From NCBI GenBank assembly GCA_947462335.1, contig OX381705.1:45150175-45214174 (forward strand): a stretch of 64,000 nt of DNA, written 5' to 3'. Position numbers and translations under genes: made by a program. Source of the DNA: Harmothoe impar. Taxonomy: Eukaryota > Annelida > Polychaeta > Phyllodocida > Polynoidae. Position 1 is the stretch's first letter; every line of letters starts with the position of its first letter. This document shows, in pieces, positions 14,135 through 23,963 of this stretch. The notes beneath the pieces were generated by a model. The model ran no database searches. It was not told where the DNA came from and worked only from the letters and a program-made list of their open reading frames with translations.

Positions 14135-14346
14135 CCATAATTATATTCTCGCGTACAAGCCAGGGTCAGACTCACCATTTACTCAAACCAAACATGTCTA
14201 TATAAGGTGCGGCTTATAGGAGTGTTTTTGTTATAAGTATTACAGTACTAAATTTGGAATTTCAGACCCCTATGTGGCTTGTAGGATTTGTCAAGGTGAG
14301 GCGTGCGGATAAGCTGCTAGGTCGGCTTATCCGCAAGAATTTACAG
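14135..14346. mobile_element. TA-flanked MITE relic (TIR like CTGTAAATTCTTGCGGATAAGCCG)
   Basis: About 212 bp with a diverged left end (CCATAATTATATTCTCGCG) and right end CGGCTTATCCGCAAGAATTT then ACAG, with TA on both sides. It lies 85 bases below the RALBP1 exon donor. A half copy is seen near 33870-33940. Confidence 0.5.
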
Positions 14347-14430
14347 TAGGCTATATCCTATGTCCTTCATGTCTTCTGCTGTGACCTGAAATTAAAGAGT
14401 GTGCATGCCAAATACGTATTGCTGACTCAC

Positions 14431-14569
14431 CTAGTATCATCAATAAATGGCTCCTCTTCTGAATCCTCCTCCTCGAACATCCTGTAACCTTTATCCTTCC
14501 GGTCACGTTTCTTTTCGCGACTCTTTGAATCCCTCTTTTTTGTAGACCGTTCAGCTTCCTCATCAGAAA
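14431..14569 (-). CDS. RALBP1: RALBP1 (RLIP) second coding exon
   Basis: On the - strand, acceptor TAATGTTGTTACAG|TT and donor GATACTAG|GTGAGT. The exon starts with the two bases needed to complete the previous phase 1 codon and ends at phase 2 (about residues 25-71). It encodes SDEEAERSTKKRDSKSREKK, then a Lys/Arg stretch and KGYRMFEEEDSEEEPFIDD. This follows the order VVSDDE - Lys-rich - GYAAFQEDSSGDE in vertebrate RALBP1. The RhoGAP domain and Ral-binding coiled coil would come from exons further left; none is recognisable down to base 1, so they are presumably outside the window. Confidence 0.72.
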
Positions 14570-15694
14570 CTGTAACAACATTAGAACAATGACTATTATT
14601 AATCAGCAATAGTGTGAAATTCTCCTAACCTAGTAGTGAAAGTGCTGGGGAGGTTACAAGAAAGTCTAACCTTTTATCTTTCGTTTAAACAAAGCAAAAA
14701 CTTATTTTCTTTCTGCCATTAATTTGTAAAAGTAAGGTACCGCTTTCATTTTAAAGATAGCTAAGCAATAAATCAATATCAAATCGGCAGTTCTTACTTG
14801 GTATTGCAATAAAGATTACCCGGGAAATTTAGTGGATCCCACATGGCCATCGTTTATGATATACTTGATAAAATGAAAGGAATATTATGAGTTTCGACAT
14901 AATGGATTATGGCAGCAGATATATTACAGAAGCGACAGCGTGAGGTTGGCCAATTACTTCAACAATGAGGGCGAAGCCAAATGTGCTGTGGCATAAAGCA
15001 ATATGCGGTGGCTTGGTTAGTCTTGGGGTAACAGTGCATTAAACAGAAACGGTTATCTTAATTTCGCATGCACTTGAATACATATTACTTAAGTATACTA
15101 AACACGTCATCGGGGACATATAGACTGCTGTATAGGGGAAGCGTGTTAAGAAACGTGTGGAGGCTTAGAGAGAGGCAACCATAACGAAAACCATACAAAA
15201 GCAACAGGAAGAGACCAGGAAAAGAACAACAAAGATTGTGAACTATAGTGACAGTGATGAAGTATCTGATAGTCATCAGTGGGTGGTTTCTTGAAGATGG
15301 AGGATCTAAATTATAGTTCACCAACTTAGAATTCTTTCATAACAATTCTAAGCCTATCAAAAGTATTAAATCTAGAGAGTATTCATTAATGATAGAAACA
15401 AAACTTTAATAGTGCAATCTAAGAAAGTTCTAGAGTAACCTGAAAGAGACAGTGGTTATTTACAGACTCTGTATATGGTCTCATATACAGTTCCCTATGG
15501 CGAATTTGGCTCTTCTCTAGTATTAGTTACATACAAGAATGCAGGGAAGGTGCATCGTCTTGACGAGATCCAACATAACAAGGCGTGGATACATGAGCTG
15601 TTTAAACTATGGACAGAAACAAGTAGCATATCTCTTTAATAAGGGTCAGAATAACTTCATTCTCTGTCACCAGGCGTCACTGCGGCATACTCAC
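14570..15694 (-). other. RALBP1 intron
   Basis: Intron between the two recognised RALBP1 exons (phase 1). Nothing else is recognised in it. Confidence 0.65.
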
Positions 15695-15815
15695 GGTCTT
15701 CATCGAGTCCCTGCGAGGCATACAGCCCGGGGAATTCCTTCTCAACATCTGGACTCTCAAAATTCATCTTGATCTAGTTCTTATTGCGTCTCAACCCAAC
15801 ACCACCACTAAAAGT
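15695..15815 (-). CDS. RALBP1: RALBP1 (RLIP) exon with start codon; CDS part 15767-15695
   Basis: On the - strand there is a strong acceptor (TGTGTTGCTTTCAG|ACTTTT) and donor (GAAGACC|GTGAGT). After 48 UTR bases the ATG at 15767-15765, in good context (AAG before ATG), begins MNFESPDVEKEFPGLYASQG, ending phase 1. The FPGLY motif is diagnostic of the RALBP1 N-terminus. RALBP1 is a RhoGAP for CDC42/RAC1 that binds active RalA/RalB and POB1/REPS, acting in endocytosis and mitochondrial fission. Only the N-terminal part is in this window. The UTR portion shows that at least one further upstream exon exists to the right, not located. Confidence 0.75.
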
Positions 15816-17066
15816 CTGAAAGCAACACACCAAGGAGAAACCCCGCCGTCAGCATTGCCCGCTATGTTAGCCAGAAATGGGATTTAGTCTTATGGTTTTA
15901 GTAGTTTTAATAGATGTTAATTGGTGTAACTCTTTGCCAATTTCTCTCAGCCATAGAGGTCATCAGGGAAGTTCTTTTACGTGACAACCTGAGATATGAG
16001 TATTTTCAATGAACTATATACAGTTGCTTTTCATTCTTTAAATTTAACCATGATTACGATGGCTACCACTATGCTATACCACATGAAAAAATACAGTGTC
16101 TGTCCATCACACAAATTTCCCTGCTCCCTATAAATTACTATGAGAGAAAATGTCATCAAGGTTATACTCTGAGTACTGTCTACTATCAACACAAATTCTT
16201 TGACAGACTAAAATTAACAGTATTTCTTGTCTATATGAAAAAAGGACTGCTGTCATTTAAAGTAATGGTGTAATGATCCAAGCTATCAGTATGGTATATT
16301 TCAGAGCAGGCACCCTTGATAACAGGCACTCTTGCCACACACCACCTCCCATTTCCAAAGGAATCTGAAACGCCTTACAATAGTGTGCCTGTGCATATTC
16401 TAAATTAAAAGTGAACGCAAGATGACTTCAGAACTATCGATAGGTATTGAGGAGAAAACACACCAGAAAATAAACATTATTGATGGAAAATATGTGAGAA
16501 CTGAGTATTACACACTACCTTTGTACAACTGTTATGAAACCACATAGAACTCAAGAGTCCAATTGCCTATTTTCAATTGTATTGGCATTGTTTGTATATG
16601 CATGTATCCACTTACCATTTCGTATTCATCATGAGCCCCACCCCTCTCCCTCTTATTTTAACAAGTATGATATATATAGGTAACCCGATTGGTAGGGTCC
16701 TTAGGGAGGGGGGTGGTGGATTTGGGTGGGGGGGGGGGGGTAAAAAATTTGGACCCCTTGGCGGGGGGGGGGGGGGGAGTAAAAAATTTAGACCCCTCGG
16801 GGGAAGGGGGTCAAAAATATAGAATAATATTACCAAAATATCTGGTATTTTTGATAGCCAGTGATGGGGACTAGAGATGCATTCCCCAAAATGGTAAAAT
16901 AGCATGTGCTGGATTCTCCCATATTGTATCAATATAAATATAACTTATGCCACCAAAATGATTATTGGTTAGCTCGATTTGGTACCAAAACTCATGCAAA
17001 ATGGCCGACTCAAGGTACATGGCCGACTCAAAGACACTTTACCCTATAGACAGGATATATTGGTAG
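15816..17066. other. Non-coding sequence upstream of the RALBP1 ATG exon
   Basis: Presumed 5' intron or intergenic DNA. The only structure seen is a truncated internal fragment of the G-run MITE at about 16690-16820 (GGTGGTGGATTTGGG, TAAAAAATTTGGACCCCTTG), lacking both ends. Confidence 0.45.
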
Positions 17067-17586
17067 TGTAGGGGCACGAATAATACGTGTACATATAGGT
17101 CCGTGGAGTCAGAGCGGGAAGTGCCTCCATCGGACACTAGGTGGCAACACCTACGCCATGTCCTTTCGGTTATCCGGTAGCGGAGCCAGGCAGGGCACTC
17201 CAGACGGTGCTACGGAGGAGTGCCACGTCGACACTGCTTGGTCCGCGCTCAGGGTATATAAGAGGCCGAGGTTGGCTACCTCAGGGAGTTCGTCCCAGGA
17301 CGAGCTCTGACCCACACCTTTCGATACCTTCGTTACCACTTTGATCGGGGCACCTACACCCCTCCCACACTCTGGCTCCTGCACCAGTCATGCTGGCTCA
17401 GGACCAGATCATCCAGCGTTGCTGACTTCGAACTATCGATAGAACACTGTGCATCTTCGAATGGTTAAACCAAGTGAACGGAGCAAAAACCTTCGTGTTA
17501 CTTTAAGGCTGTGATCGAATAAACCTGTTGCATTCAAACCGAATTTGGAACCTGTGTTCGCGTGATACTTATACGAAACCCCTACA
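17067..17586. mobile_element. Solo LTR of an LTR retrotransposon
   Basis: 520 bp beginning TGTAGGGG and ending CCCCTACA (8-bp inverted ends with TG...CA), flanked by a perfect 4-bp duplication GTAG (17063-17066 and 17587-17590). It has a TATA box (TATATAAG at 17255-17262) and a polyadenylation signal AATAAA (17518-17523) in the expected order for a + strand LTR. No second LTR or internal gag-pol remains nearby, so it is a solo LTR left by recombination. The superfamily cannot be told from the LTR. Confidence 0.85.
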
Positions 17587-17590
17587 GTAG

Positions 17591-18639
17591 GATCTTTTTT
17601 ATTGTGGATGACATCTAAAGTAAATGTGTTTTTCCCTGTCATTGTTGGACTTTGAGGTTAAAAATAGCTACAATTTCCCATAAATATCATCCCATCTATA
17701 TTTTTCATTGAAAGTACTGATATACAGTATGTGATTTGAATATAAATCAAGGTTAGAACTAGCTGTTTAGATCATGAATCTTCAAGTTATATTCATTTCA
17801 ATAATTTCACACATGTGACTAGTGAGCCAATGCCCTACTGTGGTTATTTCAACAGCAAGATCCTATTTTCTTTTCACTTTTATACAGTAAATACATATAA
17901 GAATTAACTACTGAAACCCTGGGTAAATCTATTGGTGGCAAGTTAAGAGTATCGTACCCCCAAAAGAAATCTGTGATGGCGGGCGATTTTTTTTTTCCTA
18001 TATTTTTTTTTTGTCTGTGGATTTCAACCTGGAATCAAGTGGGAGAGCGGGTTGTTTTTTTTTCAGAGCAAAACTTTTAAATTCGTCAGGAAATGATGCG
18101 GGTGACGTCCATAGACCATAAAAAAAGTATTTTCGAAAATATGGTGCGGGAAATCCGTAGACCAACTTTTTATTGGTGTGGCCTAAGGGAGTGATCACTT
18201 TTTGACACCGGGTTGGGGGAGGAGGAAACTTCATGGGAATTGTTTTCATCCCCAGCGGGTCCAGCTTGCCATTTTGAGCATAGTAAGTACTAACGCACTG
18301 GCTCTTTCACTGAGAGGGTTGTCTGAGGGCCAACTGCGGCAGGCAGACTGTTCGACAGATTCTTTTCCAACAAGACAATTCGACAAATTAGTTTCTCACT
18401 CTATATGCCGGTATGTATAGTTTTGTTGAAATATATTGAAGGCAGGGGCAAAGCCCCTAAACCAGCTATTCTTATTTTTCTAAATGTCAGGTCTAAATGA
18501 ATCCATGAATATTAATAGTCGTTTTCTTTGAGAAACCATGATAACATTTCTCTCTTCTAATATAATTTTCCCTAGTTTCCCTAGTTAGACCCAGTTGGCC
18601 AATCAGATCAGCCGTCTGCTGTGGCCTTGGCTTAAGGTC
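17591..18639. other. Intergenic sequence
   Basis: No gene seen. A single left end of the Harbinger-type MITE (TAA|GGGAGTGATCA) lies at 18184-18197 with no matching right end. Confidence 0.45.
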
Positions 18640-19385
18640 GCTCACACTGGTCGTGACATCACAAACAAATCTTTTGTAAAGCCAAGACAATCGGGTAACA
18701 ACAAATGTTTTCAATTCTAAGACAGGTGTGACTGGCATTCAAAAACAAATGCGTTCCAAAACAAAAATGCTTCACAGCAAAACATTTGTCTCCCCACAAC
18801 AATTATTTTGACTCAACAAAACATTTGTTTTGGATTTCAAGACCAGTGTCAAGTCACACTGGTCGTGAAATCCAAAACAAATGTTTAGGGAGTGCGAATT
18901 TTAACAAAAGGGGGGGGGGGGGGGGGAGATTTCGCGCGGAGCGTGCGAATTTTTTTCACCCCTCCCTAGAGGGGTCGAAATTTTTCCCCCCCCCCCCCCC
19001 GGCAGGCCGAAAATTGTGCGCATTCGCGCCCCTTTGTAGCATAGTAACGCGCTGGCTTTTTCCCTCAAAACAGGTTGAATTTTTTTGACCCCCCCAAGAG
19101 GGGTCTAGATTTTTTACCCCCCCGGTCAAGGGGTCCAAATTTTTTTACCTCCCCCCCAAATCTACCACCCCCCCCCTGTTGTTAAAAAATGAGCACTCCC
19201 TTAGTAAAGCTAAGGCAATTGTTGTACGTGGGTAGGGGTTTTGTGGGGCTCAAGATAAAATGTTTTGCAGCAAAATATTTTGTTTTGGAACGCTTTTATG
19301 TTGTAGGCCCAGTCACACCTGTCTTGGAATCGAAAAAGATTGATTGTGTGATCAACATCACATGTGACCCAGGGCTCTAATAACC
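18640..19385. mobile_element. Foldback (long inverted repeat) element interrupted by a MITE
   Basis: The left arm (about 18640-18887) and right arm (about 19201-19385) are imperfect reverse complements, sharing for example GCGTTCCAAAACAAAA and AAGACAGGTGTGACTGG. Inside the left arm is a further near-perfect hairpin (18819-18887) with arms of about 30 bp. The Harbinger-type MITE sits between the arms. Confidence 0.6.
18888..19200. mobile_element. Harbinger-type G-run MITE, copy A
   Basis: 313 bp between TTA target duplications (18885-18887 and 19201-19203), with terminal GGGAGTG / CACTCCC. The interior holds alternating poly-G and poly-C runs and the phrases GAGGGGTCGAAATTTTT and GGGGTCCAAATTTTTT. 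A 3-bp TWA duplication and GGG start are typical of PIF/Harbinger elements; no transposase is present. Confidence 0.8.
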
Positions 19386-19735
19386 CATCACGGACCTCCA
19401 TCACAGACTTCCATTACGGAACTCCATCACAGACCTCCATCAGACTTCCATCACGGACCTCCATCAGACTTCCATCACAGAACTCCATCACGGAGTTCCA
19501 TCACAGACCTACATCACAGACTTCCATCACGGAACTCCATCACGGAACTCCATCAGACTTCCATCACGGACCTCCATCAGACTTCCATCACGGAACTCCA
19601 TCACGGAACTCCATCACGGAGTTCCATCACAGACTTCCATCACGGACCCCCATCACAGACTTCCATCATGGACCTCCATCACAGACTTCCATCACGGACC
19701 TCCATCACAGACTTCCATCATGGACCGCCCATCAC
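19378..19735. repeat. 15/18-bp minisatellite (CCATCACAGACTT / CCATCACGGACCT)
   Basis: Tandem mixture of 15- and 18-bp units, giving a 126-codon open frame of repeated His-Ser-Phe type residues that is repeat-derived and not a gene. Confidence 0.9.
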
Positions 19736-20297
19736 ACACTTTAGTTGTTCTAAGCAATGCATGTCTGTACAGGTCATTTGGCCTTTACAGATCACCTGGT
19801 CCCCACTGACCTTTCTTTAGAGTTAAAATTACACCAAAAGCATCTCACAAAACAGTCTCACCTTCTCTTTAACACTGAGCTCTATGGGTGTCTGTGTGAA
19901 CGTGACTCATTTAAAGGGTGGATTCAAGGTCACTCTGCTATTCTTTAGCATAAGTTCACAGAGAGGTGTAGTTTGGGATCAAAACCGTCTCCCTAAGACC
20001 CAGGGTTCCCTGGGTCAATAATTGGTGTGCAACAATTGTTTTGGCTTTATAAAACAGGTGTTGACCAGTATCACAGTAATGAGTTGAGACCCTACTGTCC
20101 AAAGGTTTTGACAAGACCTCCGTTTGGTGAAGGAGTAGGCTTTAGGGTACTATGGAAAGGTGTGCAACCAAAAATCCAGGTCATTTTTGAACCTCCCAAT
20201 AGACTCTAGAAAGAAGTAGAAATGTCCACAACATGCAATAGCTGGCACTAATGCATAGGCCTACCCTGGTGACTGTTGTGGACACTTTATAGTCTTA

Positions 20298-20607
20298 GGG
20301 AGTGATCATTTATTATCAACAGGGGGGGGGGGGGTGGTGGGTTTGGGGGGGGGGCAAAAAAAATTGGACCCCTTGACCGGGGGGGGGGGGGGAAATTTGG
20401 ACCCCTCTTGGGGGGGGGGGGCAACAAATTTTAACCTGTTTTGAGCCAAAAAGCCCGCGCGTTACTATGCTTCAAAGGGCCCGCGCGCGACCCTAAGGGG
20501 GGGGGTAAAAAATTTCGACCCCTTGACCGGGGGGGGGGGCAAAAAAATTTCGCGCGCTCCGCGCGGAAACCCACCACCCCCCCTGTTGTTAAAAAATGAT
20601 CACTCCC
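20298..20607. mobile_element. Harbinger-type G-run MITE, copy B
   Basis: 310 bp, flanked by TTA on both sides (20295-20297, 20608-20610). Left end GGGAGTGATCATTTATTATC, right end AAAAAATGATCACTCCC. Contains CGCGCGCTCCGCGCGG and long G runs. Confidence 0.85.
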
Positions 20608-21689
20608 TTAGACCTCTTTGTAGAGTCTATTCGCATGTGTAAAAATAACCGTTGATTTGTTTTGGTTGCACACCTTGCCATAGTACGGTATCCGATACTC
20701 ATACTCATTGACTCATAGTCATAGACCATGTAATGTATTATGTAAGCGGTTCCTCTCGAGATTTTGGCTGGAGCGAGGGTAGGCTAAGACCTTGAACTTT
20801 CCCCAGGCTGTAATGGGTCCTCGCACCACGCCAGCTAGCCAGCAGAGGGACCAAAATCACCATACATAGATCTTGTTTAAATCTGTGCTACTGTCACTGT
20901 GACAGTCTGTGTGTGGAACTGTCAGTTTATAGCATGGGCCGCAACTGACGCTATTTATAGCAGTCCCGTGACCTATTTATTAGTAGGATGAGGGTACCGG
21001 TACGTCACAAAGGGCACTACACTGGCGACCTGTGGTTGGTTCTCAGTACTATTTTGCTCCCGTATTGTGCTGTGGATATGGAGGTCAGTCCCGCAGCAAG
21101 GCTGGTGCAAGGCAGAGGGGGGACTTTGCTTAAATGGGCTGTATCATTAGTTATAAATTTATTTGCAAATTCTGAATACCAGGAATATTCTTGATTATAC
21201 CTAACAACAAATATGTGACCTTTTAATAAATTTAAATACATGTATTCTCACCAGAATACAATGCTCAAAGGAGATGGGGGACTTCTAGTGACGGACCCTT
21301 CTTCTAATTACCCACTCCACTACCAAGACTGTGATTGGAGTTGTAGGTTCTCGCCCATGCCATGGTTTTAATAGTGTGGTGGGAAAAAGAGTGTCCCACA
21401 CTTTGAATGATAGTAGGCCAGGGCCTAGGTCTACCCTACAGATACTTGGTAAGACATTGGCTACGCTTATGACCATTTTAACACAAGGAAGGGTAGAATA
21501 TGTGCTGTCTGTACATCTATTTGATTTGTGTTGTGATCATAACATAAGTTTTCGAATAGTAATTGGTCCCTACGGCAAACTCCCTATCATCGCTCAGCAC
21601 GAATATGAATAGAGTAATATGCGCTTATCAATCTGAACTCCGCCTATAACATTACATAATTAGTTATATGGTGATATCATCTTTCTTCT

Positions 21690-22110
21690 TACTATTCATG
21701 TTTGTTTAAACAAAATCTGGTACCTGAGTTTCCTTCTCGAGATGCTGAAAAGGTTGCAGCAGCAGCTTCCATATTTATTATGTTTGCGGAAGTAGGTCGC
21801 TCCTCCCGGGGTAGTCTGGGAAATTCCCAATGGCGGCTGTTTTCAAAAGGATCTTCCGGTGAGTTAAGCATTTCTTGTATTTATGCGTAATAATTCGTAT
21901 ATATTCAGTTTTGAGGGGTGACAGGCACGTTGGAACATAGTGTGCTATAGTAGGAATCAACTGTTGGTTGAATATTGATCGGCATTTAGTCAGACGAAGC
22001 CAATGTTTACATTTTGAAAGTCGGTCTGTCAAACCTGCAGTGATTTCTCCAGCGTGTCCAGGCACGATCGCGGCTCTGCCGCGGTAGCAATAATGTCATG
22101 CTTTGGCTGT
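21690..22110. promoter_or_regulatory. Candidate promoter region between divergent genes
   Basis: This stretch is visibly richer in CpG than its surroundings, for example around 21780-21800 and 22066-22085, and holds ETS-like and YY1-like motifs. It lies between the RALBP1 5' exons (- strand, left) and CEP152 (+ strand, right), so it may drive one or both. No TATA box is evident. The RALBP1 transcription start was not located, so the bidirectional role is inference. Confidence 0.35.
21790..21858 (+). promoter_or_regulatory. CEP152: Probable CEP152 5' UTR exon 1 with promoter-proximal motifs
   Basis: The end is set by a strong donor (CCG|GTGAGTTA). It contains AATGGCGGC, which resembles the YY1 element found just downstream of many TATA-less start sites, and GGAAG/TTCCGG ETS-type motifs lie on either side. 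The 5' limit is a guess. The next + strand acceptor with a good pyrimidine/branch context that leads into a known coding exon is at 23834. If spliced there, the ATG at 21830 makes a 15-codon upstream ORF. It could instead be an exon of an unrelated transcript; expression data would decide. Confidence 0.4.
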
Positions 22111-22545
22111 CCCCCAGTCATCGGCAGGCACAACTACATAGCATTCTTACTGGGTGGATTATACACACGATGAGTTTCTGGAGCAGTGATTATCGACCTT
22201 GCCATTGTCATTGAGGATCCGATAAGGCACTGTCGGATATAAAAAAGGTGAGTGAAAGAACTTCAAAGAGTTGAGCTAGTCTTGACTATAGTCTTGTCCA
22301 GTCACCAGTGAATGATTCATTTGAGTGGGTGACTGCCCATTTCTAACCAGTGGGTATGCTTGGGTACGAGGTAGACCTAATAAGCCGTAAGATAAGGTTC
22401 TGTTTTCATAAGAAAATCGACCTTATAGAGGGGTGTAGCCTGTAGCCGGCTGTACTATGGAAGTGTACATTTATTTGTGTTGTGAGTGTAACCACTGCTA
22501 ATAATTTGACCATTTGGATCATGAATGTGACTTTATTGAGACTAA

Positions 22546-22831
22546 GGGAGTGATCATTTTTTATCAACAACGGGGGGGGGGGGGGGGTCAAAAAAATTTG
22601 GACCCCTTGACCGGGGGGGGGGGTGTTAAAAATTTGGACCCCTCTTGGAGGGGGAGTCAAAGAAATGTAACCTGTTTTGGGCCAAAAAGCCTGCGCTTTA
22701 CTTAATTACTATGCTTCAAAGGGCCCGCGAGCGTGCCGATTTTCGCCCCCTAGGGGGGGGGGGTGAAAAAAAATGTGCACGGCCCGCGCGAAAATCCACC
22801 CACCCCCTATTGTCAAAAAATGATCACTCCC
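22546..22831. mobile_element. Harbinger-type G-run MITE, copy C
   Basis: 286 bp, flanked by TAA on both sides (22543-22545, 22832-22834). Ends GGGAGTGATCATTTTTTATC and AAAAAATGATCACTCCC. It lies in the presumed first intron of CEP152. Confidence 0.85.
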
Positions 22832-23834
22832 TAACTAAGAGTAAGACCGACAATACTCTTCTTACTAAGTAAGAGAGACAGTCAGACGCCGGGATAGCCA
22901 TTTCCTTTGGATGCTGTACAATACTTTTGACAGCAGCCTGACGCTATATTGGTCCTACCAGTAACGGTACTCAGTGTGTGATCCCCATTATCAAATCATA
23001 TGACAATCAGACAATGATAGATTGATTACGGTATGTATCTAGACCACTGAAAGTGAAAAAAAAAAGTTCTCCTAATCATTGAGCCATAGCTAATAAGCCC
23101 CTAGGGCTAGGCATAGACCTAGCACTGTCCTAGGCTAGGATGGGGGAAACACGGGATCAACGGTGTCGACCCATGCCACTCCTAATCTTTAGATGAGTAA
23201 ATACACTCAGACAAGGTCCCGATTCATTAGTTAATTCATTGATCAAATACATACTGGTACTTATCTATCTGAAGAGTCACTGCTACATATATTAAGCCTC
23301 CTACGCTGGCTAGATTTATGTGATATGGCTTACACCTTGACTTGAGTTACAACACACATTCCCCTGTATCCACACATCTGCACAGTATTACAGGGTATCA
23401 CACTTTACAGGCTGTTACAATTGATATCCAGGGCGTCAGTCAGTCCGACCTACGAGTGTACCTGTAGTAACTTGCTTTGTTATAATATCTGGTCATATCT
23501 AAAGCAGTAGCTTCCCCACCCATGTCATGGTGGTGACTGGTATGGCCTCATCATGGCCAAAAGGACACATGCTCTGAACATGTTAGCAGGATTTGCCTCT
23601 CTAGTTCAGGCAACATATACCGGTACCTGTGATCTTGATAGGCGTTATACTGAGCAGTCTGAAATACTTCCCACGTCTTTATCAACGTTGGTATGTATGT
23701 TATCGTAGACAGTATATTGTATGTCCATGATGTTATGTTCTACATTTGTTTTAGTTACACTTGTGACCACCTCAGAGTATAGTTCTAATGCAGTAATAGC
23801 AATTGTGATATACATTACATATATTATGTTTCAG

Positions 23835-23963
23835 GACAATAATGTCAACATGAACACGCCCATGGGAACCAATTCTGGCGTTAGCCTTAATTTCGATGCC
23901 CAAGCATTACATAACCAAGAAGAAGCAGAATTTGAGAGAGAAGAGCAGCTTCGAGAAAGAGAG
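23835..23963 (+). CDS. CEP152: CEP152 exon 1 (coding), start codon at 23850
   Basis: Acceptor TTATGTTTCAG| and donor GAG|GTAAGTA. Fifteen UTR bases precede the ATG, followed by codons 1-38 (phase 0 end). The product begins MNTPMGTNSGVSLNFD and becomes Glu/Arg-rich (EEAEFEREEQLRERE), matching the CEP152 N-terminus just after its start. An alternative in-frame Met lies at residue 5. Upstream in-frame codons read through the acceptor, so the ATG choice relies on family similarity. Confidence 0.88.

Noticed and set aside
17067..17586. Protein-coding gene across the 17.1-17.4 kb open frames
   Set aside because: The segment has complete LTR structure (inverted TG/CA ends, TATA box, poly(A) signal, 4-bp duplication).
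19364..19744. 126-codon open frame rich in His, Ser, Phe and Thr
   Set aside because: Encoded by a 15/18-bp minisatellite whose unit is a multiple of three; no splice sites or family similarity.
21830..21858. Coding first exon in frame with CEP152 exon 1
   Set aside because: Joining it to 23835 puts the frame into a TGA after 15 codons, so it cannot encode the CEP152 N-terminus; kept only as UTR with a possible uORF.
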